6,422 bases of DNA, from NCBI GenBank assembly GCA_041497995.1, contig JBGQHM010000391.1:1-6422 (forward strand), given 5' to 3'. The notes under the pieces were generated by a model. It was given only the letters and a program-made list of their open reading frames with translations, had not been told where the DNA came from and did not search any database. Shown piece after piece: positions 1 through 5,461 of this stretch. The first letter of the stretch is position 1, and each line of letters starts with the position of its first letter. The translations under genes and the position numbers were made by a program. This DNA comes from DATKMS01 sp041497995 (lineage in GTDB: Bacteria > Desulfobacterota > Binatia > HRBIN30).

Positions 1-1
1 C

Positions 2-667
2 GTGTTCATTGTCGTGCTGGCAGTCGTGCTGCGATTTCTTCCGCGCTTGGTACAGTCGATCATCAGTACGTTTGGGCAGACGCGTGTCAGCGAGCCCGAG
101 GTGAAGTTTCTGTTTCTCGTGCTCTTCTTTCTTGGCGGGCTTGCCACCACAGCACGCAGCGAAGCCGTGTTGCCGGCGTATCTCGTCGGGCTGGTGGTCG
201 CGGGCGTCTTCCTCCAAGATCGGATCCTGGTCAACCGCATGCGCTCGATCGCCTTCACCATGTTGACGCCTTTCTATTTCATCAAGGCGGGTCTGTTCGT
301 CTCGGTGCCGGCAGTGGCAACCAGTGCCGGGTTGATCATCCTGCTGTTGGCCGTGAAGCTGGTGACCAAGTTTATCGGCGTCTGGCCCTTGGCGCGGGCG
401 TTTCAGCTGCCCCAGCGGGAAGCGATGTACACAACCCTCTTGATGGCGACGGGGCTCACCTTCGGCACCATCTCCGCCCTCTTCGGTCTCGAGAACCATC
501 TCATTGATCAGAGTCAGTACACGGTGCTCGTCACGGTCGTCATCGGCAGTGCGGTCGTACCAACGGTCATCGCCCAGTCGTTCTTCACACCGCAGGTCGC
601 GCCGGCGATGGCAGACGAACACAAGACTCCCGCACCTATGCCGGTACGGGCCGAACAAGGGAGGTGA
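2..667 (+). CDS. CPA2-family cation:proton antiporter, C-terminal part (5' truncated by window edge)
   Basis: Membrane antiporter exchanging Na+ or K+ for protons across the inner membrane (family inference). The visible 221 residues contain about seven hydrophobic segments, at roughly residues 2-18, 35-50, 55-71, 83-102, 108-130, 141-163 and 172-194, then a short polar tail. This matches the second half of the NapA/KefB transporter fold. The reading frame is open to the left edge, so the first GTG is probably internal and the N-terminal half, which would carry the acidic ion-binding motif, lies outside. A Lys at residue 95, in the segment FYFIKAGLFV, sits where electrogenic NapA-like members carry their helix-10 lysine; this is an inference from memory. 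There is no RCK/TrkA regulatory domain. The stop codon lies inside the ribosome binding site of the following usp gene, so the two are almost certainly co-translated. Confidence 0.85.
   Translation: MFIVVLAVVLRFLPRLVQSIISTFGQTRVSEPEVKFLFLVLFFLGGLATTARSEAVLPAYLVGLVVAGVFLQDRILVNRMRSIAFTMLTPFYFIKAGLFVSVPAVATSAGLIILLLAVKLVTKFIGVWPLARAFQLPQREAMYTTLLMATGLTFGTISALFGLENHLIDQSQYTVLVTVVIGSAVVPTVIAQSFFTPQVAPAMADEHKTPAPMPVRAEQGR
659..666 (+). promoter_or_regulatory. Strong Shine-Dalgarno overlapping the antiporter stop codon
   Basis: The sequence GGGAGGTG, with TGA of the antiporter at 665-667 inside it, lies about six bases before the usp ATG at 671. It fixes the usp start and implies translational coupling, because ribosomes terminating the antiporter sit on the usp binding site. 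Confidence 0.8.
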
Positions 668-670
668 CCC

Positions 671-1090
671 ATGTATGCGCGCATTGCCGTCGGCCTCGAC
701 GGCTCGGAGGGATCGCGTCAAGCGCTCGAGCAGGCGATCGAGCTCGCGCGAGTGGCCAAAGCGGAGCTGTTTCTCGTTTCCGTTGAGGAGCTGCCGCGCT
801 ACCCGGCGGCGATCGACGAGATCAACGGCGAACAGCGCGCCGCGGAGCGCTTCTTTCACAAGGTGCAGAAGGCGGCGACGGAGCAGGTCAACGCCGCCGG
901 GCTGGTCGCGCATTGCGACATCCGCACAGGCCACGCCGCACAGATGCTGGCGCACTATGCGATGGAAGTCGGTGCCGATCTCCTGGTGCTCGGGCACAGC
1001 GGCCACTCCGGTATCTGGGGTCGGCTCCTCGGCACCACCGCGGACAAGGTCGTCGAGCACGCTCCCTGCTCGGTGCTGGTCGTGCGCTAG
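671..1090 (+). CDS. Universal stress protein, UspA family, ATP-binding type
   Basis: Single-domain 139-residue Usp, the usual family length. It is a cytoplasmic Rossmann-like protein that binds ATP and modulates stress responses. Seen directly: the N-terminal strand and loop with Asp10 (VGLDGSEGS), and the C-terminal nucleotide-binding motif G-x2-G-x9-G-[S/T], here Gly108, Gly111, Gly121 and Thr122 (GHSGHSGIWGRLLGT), followed by the typical final strand APCSVLVVR. This intact motif places it with the ATP-binding Usps (MJ0577/UspFG-like) rather than the non-binding UspA type. It follows the antiporter by three bases and shares its ribosome binding site. Usp proteins or domains are commonly paired with CPA2 antiporters and are thought to sense nucleotide or stress state for them; that role here is inference. 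Confidence 0.93.
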   Translation: MYARIAVGLDGSEGSRQALEQAIELARVAKAELFLVSVEELPRYPAAIDEINGEQRAAERFFHKVQKAATEQVNAAGLVAHCDIRTGHAAQMLAHYAMEVGADLLVLGHSGHSGIWGRLLGTTADKVVEHAPCSVLVVR

Positions 1091-1143
1091 GCGCGTCACC
1101 CGGGCCCGACGTCACCGCCACCGGCTGAGCGCGATCGCGTTCT

Positions 1144-1566
1144 TGTCACAGATTCGGACTCGCGTTGAACTTGGAGCGACCGCTGACGGTGGACGGCGAG
1201 ACCGGCCTGTTTGCGCGGCTCGGATGGAACGACGGCGCCACGGAATCGTTCGCGTTCACCGAAACCGAACGCAGCGCCAGTGTCGCCGCACAGACTGTCG
1301 GCATCGCCTTCGTCGCCAATGAGCTCGGCAATGCGCACGCCGACTATCTCGGCGACGGCGGCCTGGGCTTCGTCCTCGGCGACGGCCGGCTCAACCGTCG
1401 CCCCGAGATCATCACCGAAACGTACTACGCGCTGCAGCTCCTGCACTGGTTCGCCCTCAGCGTCGACTACCAGTTCATCGACAACCCCGGTTACAAGCGC
1501 GACCGCGGTCCGGTGTCGGTGGTGTCGCTGCGCGGACATATCGAGGGGGTCGCGTCGCAGATGTGA
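1144..1566 (+). pseudogene. C-terminal remnant of an OprB/alginate-type outer-membrane porin
   Basis: The reading frame has no stop from 1129, and recognisable similarity begins near 1147 (HRFGLALNLE). It continues through family-typical stretches: FARLGWNDG, TESFAFTE, GDGRLN, ETYYALQLLHWFALSVDYQF, and FIDNPGYKRDRGPV near the end. These are alternating beta-strands of the carbohydrate-selective porin family that transports sugars across the outer membrane. Only about 140 residues of a protein usually over 400 remain. There is no signal peptide, and the only possible starts are internal codons such as TTG 1165, with no good ribosome binding site. Compared with family members as I remember them, about a dozen residues seem to be missing in frame around 1282-1290, between ERSASV and TVGIAF. 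I read it as a 5'-deleted, non-functional remnant left beside the mazEF module. A short divergent porin-like protein is possible but unlikely. Confidence 0.7.
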
Positions 1567-1579
1567 AACGAGCAGCCGC

Positions 1580-1900
1580 TCAGCGTGCGAACATCTCGCA
1601 CAGCACGGCGAGCACTGCACTACCCGTGCGCACGTCGATGCGACCAAGCTTTCGAACCAGGCGCGACTTATCGACCGCACGCAGTTGGTCGCGCACAACT
1701 TGGCCCTCCTTGCCTCGAAATTGGCATCGCACGCGCGACGGATAGGGTCGGCCCTTGGTGCTCATCGGTGCCACGATCACGGTGCCGATGTGGCGGTTCA
1801 TTTCGTCCGGCGATACAACGACGGCAGGGCGTGTCTTGCGGATCTCGCGCCCGACCGTGGGATCGAGAGTGACCAGGTAAACCTCCAAACGCTTCACCAT
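1580..1900 (-). CDS. mazF: MazF/PemK-family endoribonuclease toxin
   Basis: Sequence-specific mRNA interferase of a type II toxin-antitoxin module, acting in the cytoplasm. The 106-residue product has the family's SH3-like barrel signature: KRLEVYLVTLDPTVG, then KTRPAVVVSPDEMN, then VAPMSTKG. Arg24 and Thr49 correspond to the catalytic Arg and Thr of characterised MazF proteins (R25 and T48 in the Bacillus enzyme). I chose the ATG at 1900 because it gives the usual MVKR N-terminus. A GTG at 1906 in the same frame would add two residues. Either start overlaps the end of mazE (stop at 1896-1894), so the pair is translationally coupled with the antitoxin first. The fold and active-site residues look complete, so the toxin is probably functional. 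It runs convergently toward the porin remnant. Confidence 0.93.
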   Translation of the reverse strand: MVKRLEVYLVTLDPTVGREIRKTRPAVVVSPDEMNRHIGTVIVAPMSTKGRPYPSRVRCQFRGKEGQVVRDQLRAVDKSRLVRKLGRIDVRTGSAVLAVLCEMFAR

Positions 1901-2148
1901 TGCCACTCGCTGTCATCCCAGCGTGAGGTGGGACGCAGATCGCCAGCGAGAAGTTTGTCGTCGCCCGCCAGAGCCATTTTGCGAAAAGCAGCATCCCATC
2001 CCTCTCGCGGCTGCGACGCGGGGCGTATCACCAGCCGATTCCCCTCCGCTTCAATCGCAACCTCCTCCGGCAGACCGGTTTGCTCGAGAAGCGGCTTTGG
2101 GATCCGCACCCCTCGTGAATTGCCTATGCGCACGATGCGAGTCTTCAT
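1894..2148 (-). CDS. mazE: MazE/AbrB-family antitoxin
   Basis: Antitoxin that binds and neutralises the adjacent MazF and represses its own operon. The 84-residue product has an N-terminal swapped-hairpin AbrB DNA-binding domain at about residues 1-43, with the hallmark RIGNSRGVRIPKPLLEQTG and then LVIRPA. An acidic and aromatic C-terminal tail (about 46-84, with REGWDAAFRKM and a Trp-rich end) follows and would wrap the toxin. The frame extends 13 codons upstream, but the ATG at 2148 gives the canonical MKTRIVRIGNS start. A weak AGG lies a few bases before it and a promoter-like pair just upstream. The last codons overlap the mazF start. It is on the minus strand, diverging from the second TA module. 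Confidence 0.92.
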   Translation of the reverse strand: MKTRIVRIGNSRGVRIPKPLLEQTGLPEEVAIEAEGNRLVIRPASQPREGWDAAFRKMALAGDDKLLAGDLRPTSRWDDSEWQW

Positions 2149-2157
2149 GGTGCCTAC

Positions 2158-2187
2158 ATCGTAGCCACAGCCCCGGTTCGATCGCAA
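2158..2187 (-). promoter_or_regulatory. Candidate sigma70 promoter of mazEF with overlapping inverted repeat
   Basis: Read on the minus strand, TTGCGA (2187-2182) and TACGAT (2163-2158) are separated by 18 bases. Each matches four of six consensus positions. The start of transcription would fall within a few bases of the mazE ATG at 2148, giving a nearly leaderless message. Over the -35 lies a nested inverted repeat at 2175-2189 (GGTT and AACC arms around CGATCG), a plausible MazE/MazF operator. No direct evidence of use; the match could be chance. Confidence 0.4.
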
Positions 2188-2222
2188 CCTGCATCACGCC
2201 GAACGTAAGAGGGTTTTTCCGT

Positions 2223-2279
2223 CGTCCGGCCGCAAGGACGTCACGCGAGTGAGTCGATGGCCGCACGGCCGCTCCATCG
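2223..2279. repeat. Two adjacent inverted repeats (possible operator or hairpins)
   Basis: First pair: CGTCC (2223-2227) and GGACG (2236-2240), with 8 bases between. Second pair: CGATGG (2255-2260) and CCATCG (2274-2279), enclosing an inner GGCCG/CGGCC pair that could instead fold tightly. No T-run follows on either strand, so they do not look like terminators. They may be protein-binding sites between the diverging modules or simply the result of high GC. Confidence 0.35.
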
Positions 2280-2437
2280 TCGCGCATCGCTGAACGGCAG
2301 CCGCACCGCCAGTCAACGACGGAGAAGGTCACACGCAGCCGGGTCGAACCAGCGCAGGCCTTCAATCGGTTGCCACTTGTCCCCCGCAAAGGCGTCCGCG
2401 CGATCCTTAGCCGCAAATCTGAAAGAAGATCGACTCG

Positions 2438-2461
2438 CGCAAAGCCGCAAAGGCGCCAAGG
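2438..2461. repeat. Three tandem imperfect octamers (CGCAAAGC, CGCAAAGG, CGCCAAGG)
   Basis: Three consecutive eight-base units with one or two differences each. The flanks (an AGCCGCAAA at 2409-2417 and a purine-rich stretch after it) resemble intergenic repeats of CGCAAAG-type units that I recall recurring in many GC-rich environmental genomes. Whether copies exist elsewhere in this genome cannot be seen here. Confidence 0.5.
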
Positions 2462-2573
2462 ACAAGGCACGGAAAGCGATGACGCGACGCGTGCCAGCTG
2501 CAGGCTGAAAGAGACCCACGACCCGTCGCGGCCTCGTATTGCGCCGCTGCCGGAGATGTAGTACGCGTGCTGC

Positions 2574-2843
2574 ATGAGGACGCTCACGGTCCGGTTGCCG
2601 GACAAGTTGGCTTCGGACATCGAGGCCGAGTCGCGCGCCGCGGGGCTTTCGAAATCGGACGTGGTGCGCCGACGACTCGCAGGGCGAGGCCATCGCGCCA
2701 CGGGCGAACCACACACCTTCTACGATCTGGCGGCCGACCTGATCGGCTCGGTTCGCGGCGGTCGCCTGCCAACCGATCTCTCGGCGCGCAAGAAGCACTA
2801 CCTGCGGGAGTGGGGCTACGGCACGCAGCGTCGTCGTCGATAG
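2574..2843 (+). CDS. Ribbon-helix-helix (CopG/Arc-type) antitoxin of a VapBC-like module
   Basis: DNA-binding antitoxin expected to neutralise the PIN protein encoded just downstream and autoregulate the operon. The 89 residues begin with a ribbon-helix-helix domain at about 1-36: strand RTLTVRLPDKL, helix A, turn GLSKSD, helix B VVRRRL. A linker then leads into a toxin-binding tail at about 48-82 (FYDLAADLIGSV, then RKKHYLREWGYG). The product ends in four arginines encoded by CGT CGT CGT CGA before TAG. The ATG at 2574 is chosen because it begins the ribbon strand; the nearest GGAG is 18 bases upstream, so the ribosome binding site is poor. The stop codon overlaps the Asp codon that should begin the toxin's catalytic domain. 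Similar RHH antitoxins ending in WGYG-type tails next to PIN toxins are familiar, so the pairing is secure even though the exact subfamily is not. Confidence 0.85.
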   Translation: MRTLTVRLPDKLASDIEAESRAAGLSKSDVVRRRLAGRGHRATGEPHTFYDLAADLIGSVRGGRLPTDLSARKKHYLREWGYGTQRRRR

Positions 2844-2847
2844 CGGC

Positions 2848-3225
2848 ATGCTCGTCGGCCTCATCCGACGGGACGATCAGTTTCATCTCTGGGCGGTCGC
2901 CCGAGCGCGCCAGTTCCCCGCACCGTGGTTGACGTGCGAAGCGGTCGTGTCCGAAGGGCTCTTTCTTGTGGGAGCAGCGGGCCGGAAAGCGTTGCTCGGC
3001 TTCTTGCAGCGTGGTCTCATTAACATTCGCTTCGACCTGGCGAGCGAATTGGAACCGGTCCTCCGGCTCCTGGAGAAGTACGCCAACGTTCCAATGAGCC
3101 TGGCCGATGCCTGCGTTGTGCGGATGACGGAAGTCCTGGGTGATCCCATCGTCCTCACAACCGACAAGGACTTCCGCATCTACCGCCGCCACAGTCGCCA
3201 GACGGTACCGTGCGTGATGCCGTGA
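2848..3225 (+). CDS. PIN-domain ribonuclease toxin (VapC-like), start codon unclear, possibly inactive
   Basis: PIN-domain endoribonuclease toxin, partner of the preceding antitoxin. From the only in-frame ATG (2848) the product is 125 residues. It shows the second acidic position in TCEAVVSE (Glu31), the third in MSLADACVV (Asp87) and a fourth in TTDKDF (Asp106/Asp108), and it ends in the typical DFRIYRRH segment. The first catalytic Asp of PIN domains is encoded just before this ATG: codons 2830-2847 read VVVDSG, the exact family N-terminus. No ATG, GTG or TTG precedes it in frame for at least 25 codons. Starting at 2848 would remove strand 1 and the Asp. The toxin frame is +1 relative to the antitoxin, with the Asp codon GAT at 2839-2841. 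Possibilities are a lost start codon (dead toxin), a non-standard start at one of the tandem GTC codons, or +1 frameshifting from the antitoxin. The domain itself is otherwise intact. Confidence 0.8.
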   Translation: MLVGLIRRDDQFHLWAVARARQFPAPWLTCEAVVSEGLFLVGAAGRKALLGFLQRGLINIRFDLASELEPVLRLLEKYANVPMSLADACVVRMTEVLGDPIVLTTDKDFRIYRRHSRQTVPCVMP

Positions 3226-3226
3226 C

Positions 3227-3610
3227 GGTGGCGCTCCGGTCGAGGCGGTCGCCGACTTCGGCTTGGATCTGCTCACTATCGTGCGCGCAACCGCCGGCGA
3301 GATCGGCGTGCCGCTCGGCGTGCGCATCGGCATTAGCACGGGTCCCGTCGTTAGCGGCGTGATCGGTCGCCGCAAGTACAGTTTCGACGTGTGGGGCGAC
3401 ACCGTAAACCTTGCGAGCCGGATGGAAAGTGCCGGCCTCGCGGGCCGCATCCAGGTTTCCGAAGCAACCTTTTGGCGGCTGCAGCACGCCTTCGATTTCG
3501 AGACGCGTGGCTCGGTGGAGGTAAAGGGAATGGGCGAGACCCCGGCGTACCTCCTCGTCGGCCGCAAGCAGGGAACGGTTGCCGCGATCACGACGCGCTG
3601 CGTCGACTAG
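3227..3610 (+). pseudogene. C-terminal half of a class III adenylate/guanylate cyclase catalytic domain
   Basis: Recognisable similarity starts almost at the PIN gene's stop (VEAVADFGLDLL from about 3239) and runs to a natural end. Key stretches are RIGISTGPVVSGVIG (about 3323-3367), FDVWGDTVNLASRMES (about 3383-3430), GRIQVSEATF and VEVKGMGE. Asp at 3386 (purine-specifying), Asn at 3407 and Arg at 3419 (transition-state residues) are kept with the family spacing of 7 and 4. The N-terminal part of the domain, which carries the two metal-binding aspartates and the partner substrate lysine, is absent, and so is any sensor domain. The protein cannot make cyclic nucleotides. There is no start codon with a ribosome binding site; TTG 3263 is inside the domain. 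I interpret it as a remnant cut when the TA module arrived. The low number of differences from the family suggests recent truncation. Confidence 0.8.
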
Positions 3611-3708
3611 CAATCTCGAAGGCGGGGGCGATGTCGGCTTGGGCTCTTGTCACACACTCTTCCGCACCCCGTCACCGTGCGTTCATCAAAGAGAGCTACT
3701 GTGGCGGC

Positions 3709-3984
3709 ATGCTTGGAACTCTGAGAATGCGCCCCGCTGAGGGGTATGAGGCACTGTACCAAGTCGTGATCCCCGTCGGCGTGGGCTGCGACGAGGAGGA
3801 AGCGATTCGCCGTCTGGTCGAACGCCATCGTGGTGAGCTGAAGCAGCTGCGGCACGAGACCCTCGGACGGAAGGCGCGCCTGCATCTCTACCTGGGTCGG
3901 ACACGAATCGACGACATCGTCACCGCGCTGGAAGGTGCGGGCTTCGCTGTCGGTGCCGTCGTCGCCACGTCGCATCCGCGATAG
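3709..3984 (+). CDS. Small hypothetical alpha/beta protein
   Basis: Not recognised. From ATG 3709 the product is 91 residues; an ATG at 3727 has a better-placed GGA eight or nine bases upstream and would give 85 residues. An ATG at 3631 in the same open frame would add 26 unlikely residues. The predicted pattern is strand (YQVVIPVGV), acidic helix (DEEEAIRRLVERHRGEL), strand (ARLHLYLG), helix (IDDIVTALEGAG), strand (FAVGAVVA). This resembles a ferredoxin-like or ACT-like fold. There is no signal peptide, membrane segment or obvious catalytic motif. GC-rich third positions match real genes nearby, and the helical faces look amphipathic, which supports real coding. It sits between the cyclase remnant and phoA, 80 bases before the latter, and no functional link is evident. 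Confidence 0.55.
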   Translation: MLGTLRMRPAEGYEALYQVVIPVGVGCDEEEAIRRLVERHRGELKQLRHETLGRKARLHLYLGRTRIDDIVTALEGAGFAVGAVVATSHPR

Positions 3985-4050
3985 ACGGACTCGGGCCGCC
4001 GACGGCGCCGCGCGACGCCTCGCGTGTGGCGCCGCGCCCGCTCTCCTGTT

Positions 4051-4055
4051 AAGGA
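4051..4055 (+). promoter_or_regulatory. Ribosome binding site deciding the phoA start
   Basis: AAGGA at 4051-4055 lies nine bases before ATG 4065 but only three before the in-frame TTG 4059, so ATG 4065 is the better start. No Pho-box-like repeat is visible in 3985-4058. Confidence 0.6.
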
Positions 4056-4064
4056 CCTTTGCCG

Positions 4065-5459
4065 ATGCGTCCTGCGTGTCTGAGGTACCTCGCCATCTGC
4101 GAGCTACTCGCCACTGGGCTGATGGGCTGCACCGCGACCCGACACTCAGCAGGTGGAGGCGACCGCACGTCCGTGCTGGCCCAGGCGCTCTCTGATGACC
4201 GCGCTCGGAGCGTCATCCTCCTCATTGGCGACGGCATGGGCGACTCGGAGATCACCATCGCGCGCAACTATCAGGTGGGCGCCGCGGGTCGGTTGGCGCT
4301 CGACACGTTACCGTTCACGGGCGAGTACACCACATACGTCGTGCAGGAGGCGAATCCCGCGCTCCCCGACTACGTCGGCGACTCCGCCGCCACTGCCACC
4401 GCATGGGCCACGGGACACAAGACGAGTAACGGCCGCCTGTCGACCGCTCCCGGCAACAGCCAGTCGCTCACGACGTTGCTCGAGATGGCGCAGAAGAAGG
4501 GTCTGTACACCGGCAACGTGACGACCGCCGAGCTCACCGACGCGACGCCCGCGGCGCTCGACGCGCACGTCAACCAGCGCAGCTGCGAAGGGCCGGCCGA
4601 TATGAAGCAGTGTCTCGCGTTCAAAAAATCCGCCGGCGGTCCCGGCTCGATTGCGGAGCAGACGATCGACCATCACGTCGACGTGCTCCTCGGCGGCGGT
4701 CGCAACCGCTTCGACCAGGAGATCGACGGCGGGCCGTACGCCGGCCTGACGGTGCTGCAGTCAGCCCTGGCGCAGAACTACCGTGTCGTTGAGGACGCCC
4801 GGAGGCTGGCCGACGCCCCGCCAGGCGGGAAGCTCTTGGGCCTGTTCGCGCCGGCCGACATGACGGCGGAGTGGACCGGTAAGCCGGCACAACGTCACCC
4901 CGGCAGTGGCCCGCAGCGCTGCGTCGAGGGGAAGCGCCCGGATCGTGAACCCAGCCTCGCGGCGATGACCCGCAAGGCGATCGAGCTGCTCGACCACGAG
5001 GGCGCCGCCGCCGGATGGCTGGGTTCGCGGCAGCCGGGGTTCTTTTTGCAAGTCGAGGGCGCATTGATCGACAAGCGTGACCACGGCGGCGACCCGTGCG
5101 GACAGATCGGTGAGACCGTGGCTTTCGATGCCGCGGTCCGCGTCGCGCTCGATTACGCGGCGACGCATCCGGATACATTGGTGGTCGTGACCGGCGATCA
5201 CGGCCACACGAGCCAGATCATCCCGCCACCGCAGAAAAAGGAATACAGTCCCGGAGTCTTCAGCACACTCATCACCGCCGACGGGACGAACATGACCGTC
5301 AACTACGCGACCAATCTTCCGGACCATTCGCAGGAGCACACGGGGACGCAGCTCCGCATCGCCGCGCAGGGCCCGCAAGCGGCCAATGTCGTCGGCGTCA
5401 CCGATCAGACCGCGTTGTTCTCGCTCATCGCGCGGGCGCTCGGCCTCGATGAGCGCTGA
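4065..5459 (+). CDS. phoA: Alkaline phosphatase, E. coli PhoA type, probable lipoprotein
   Basis: Hydrolyses phosphate monoesters outside the cytoplasm to release inorganic phosphate, using two Zn and one Mg. The 464-residue length matches the family. The active site is complete, naming the E. coli equivalents: Asp56 (D51) in LLIGDGMGDSE, nucleophile Ser107 (S102) in PDYVGDSAATATAW, Asp159 and Thr161 (D153, T155), phosphate-binding Arg172 (R166), Glu331 (E322), Asp336, Lys337 and His340 (D327, K328, H331) in IDKRDH, Asp378 and His379 (D369, H370) in VTGDHGHTSQ, and His425 (H412) in QEHTGTQ. Cys174/Cys183 and Cys286/Cys345 match the two PhoA disulfides, so the protein folds in an oxidising compartment. 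The N-terminus (1-21) is hydrophobic and ends LMGC at Cys22, a lipobox-like site, with Met at -2 and Glu13 within the hydrophobic stretch as oddities. Membrane anchoring is therefore likely but not certain. The gene stands alone or leads into the broken hydrolase two bases later. Confidence 0.96.
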   Translation: MRPACLRYLAICELLATGLMGCTATRHSAGGGDRTSVLAQALSDDRARSVILLIGDGMGDSEITIARNYQVGAAGRLALDTLPFTGEYTTYVVQEANPALPDYVGDSAATATAWATGHKTSNGRLSTAPGNSQSLTTLLEMAQKKGLYTGNVTTAELTDATPAALDAHVNQRSCEGPADMKQCLAFKKSAGGPGSIAEQTIDHHVDVLLGGGRNRFDQEIDGGPYAGLTVLQSALAQNYRVVEDARRLADAPPGGKLLGLFAPADMTAEWTGKPAQRHPGSGPQRCVEGKRPDREPSLAAMTRKAIELLDHEGAAAGWLGSRQPGFFLQVEGALIDKRDHGGDPCGQIGETVAFDAAVRVALDYAATHPDTLVVVTGDHGHTSQIIPPPQKKEYSPGVFSTLITADGTNMTVNYATNLPDHSQEHTGTQLRIAAQGPQAANVVGVTDQTALFSLIARALGLDER

Positions 5460-5461
5460 CC

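Larger units (their letters stand above)
2149..2573. other. Gene-free interval between two divergent TA modules
   Basis: This 425-base stretch lies between mazE (minus) and the ribbon-helix-helix antitoxin gene (plus). Its open frames are arginine-rich, show no recognisable domain and lack sensible ribosome binding sites, so I see no gene here. It holds the mazEF promoter candidate, two adjacent short inverted repeats (2223-2240 and 2255-2279), and an A-rich tandem octamer block (2438-2461). No convincing promoter for the plus-strand antitoxin was found by eye. Confidence 0.6.

Noticed and set aside
1568..1584. Possible hairpin between porin remnant and mazF ends
   Set aside because: Only a four-base stem (GAGC/GCTC) and no T-run on either strand.
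1211..2164. Plus-strand open frame of 317 codons
   Set aside because: Overlaps the porin remnant out of frame and lies antisense to mazEF; low-complexity Ser/Arg composition typical of a shadow frame.
2054..2190. Ten-base repeat ATCGCAACCT in mazE (2054-2063) and upstream of it (2181-2190)
   Set aside because: Several such 10-mer coincidences are expected in a window this size, and one copy is explained by mazE coding.
2209..2240. Possible rho-independent terminator (T-run near CGTCC/GGACG repeat)
   Set aside because: The T-run precedes the hairpin on the plus strand, and on the minus strand no T-run follows, so the order is wrong for either direction.
2584..3591. Minus-strand open frame of 335 codons
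   Set aside because: Antisense to the RHH antitoxin, PIN toxin and cyclase remnant; arginine- and proline-rich without recognisable motifs.
1141..3654. Shared TCTTGTCACA at 1141-1150 and 3645-3654, considered as flanking repeats of an inserted element
   Set aside because: Only ten bases, positions do not match the apparent breakpoints on the right side, and chance matches of this length are expected.
4004..4037. Ten-base direct repeat GGCGCCGCGC upstream of phoA
   Set aside because: Short and made only of G and C in a GC-rich stretch; no Pho-box-like spacing or sequence, so probably chance.
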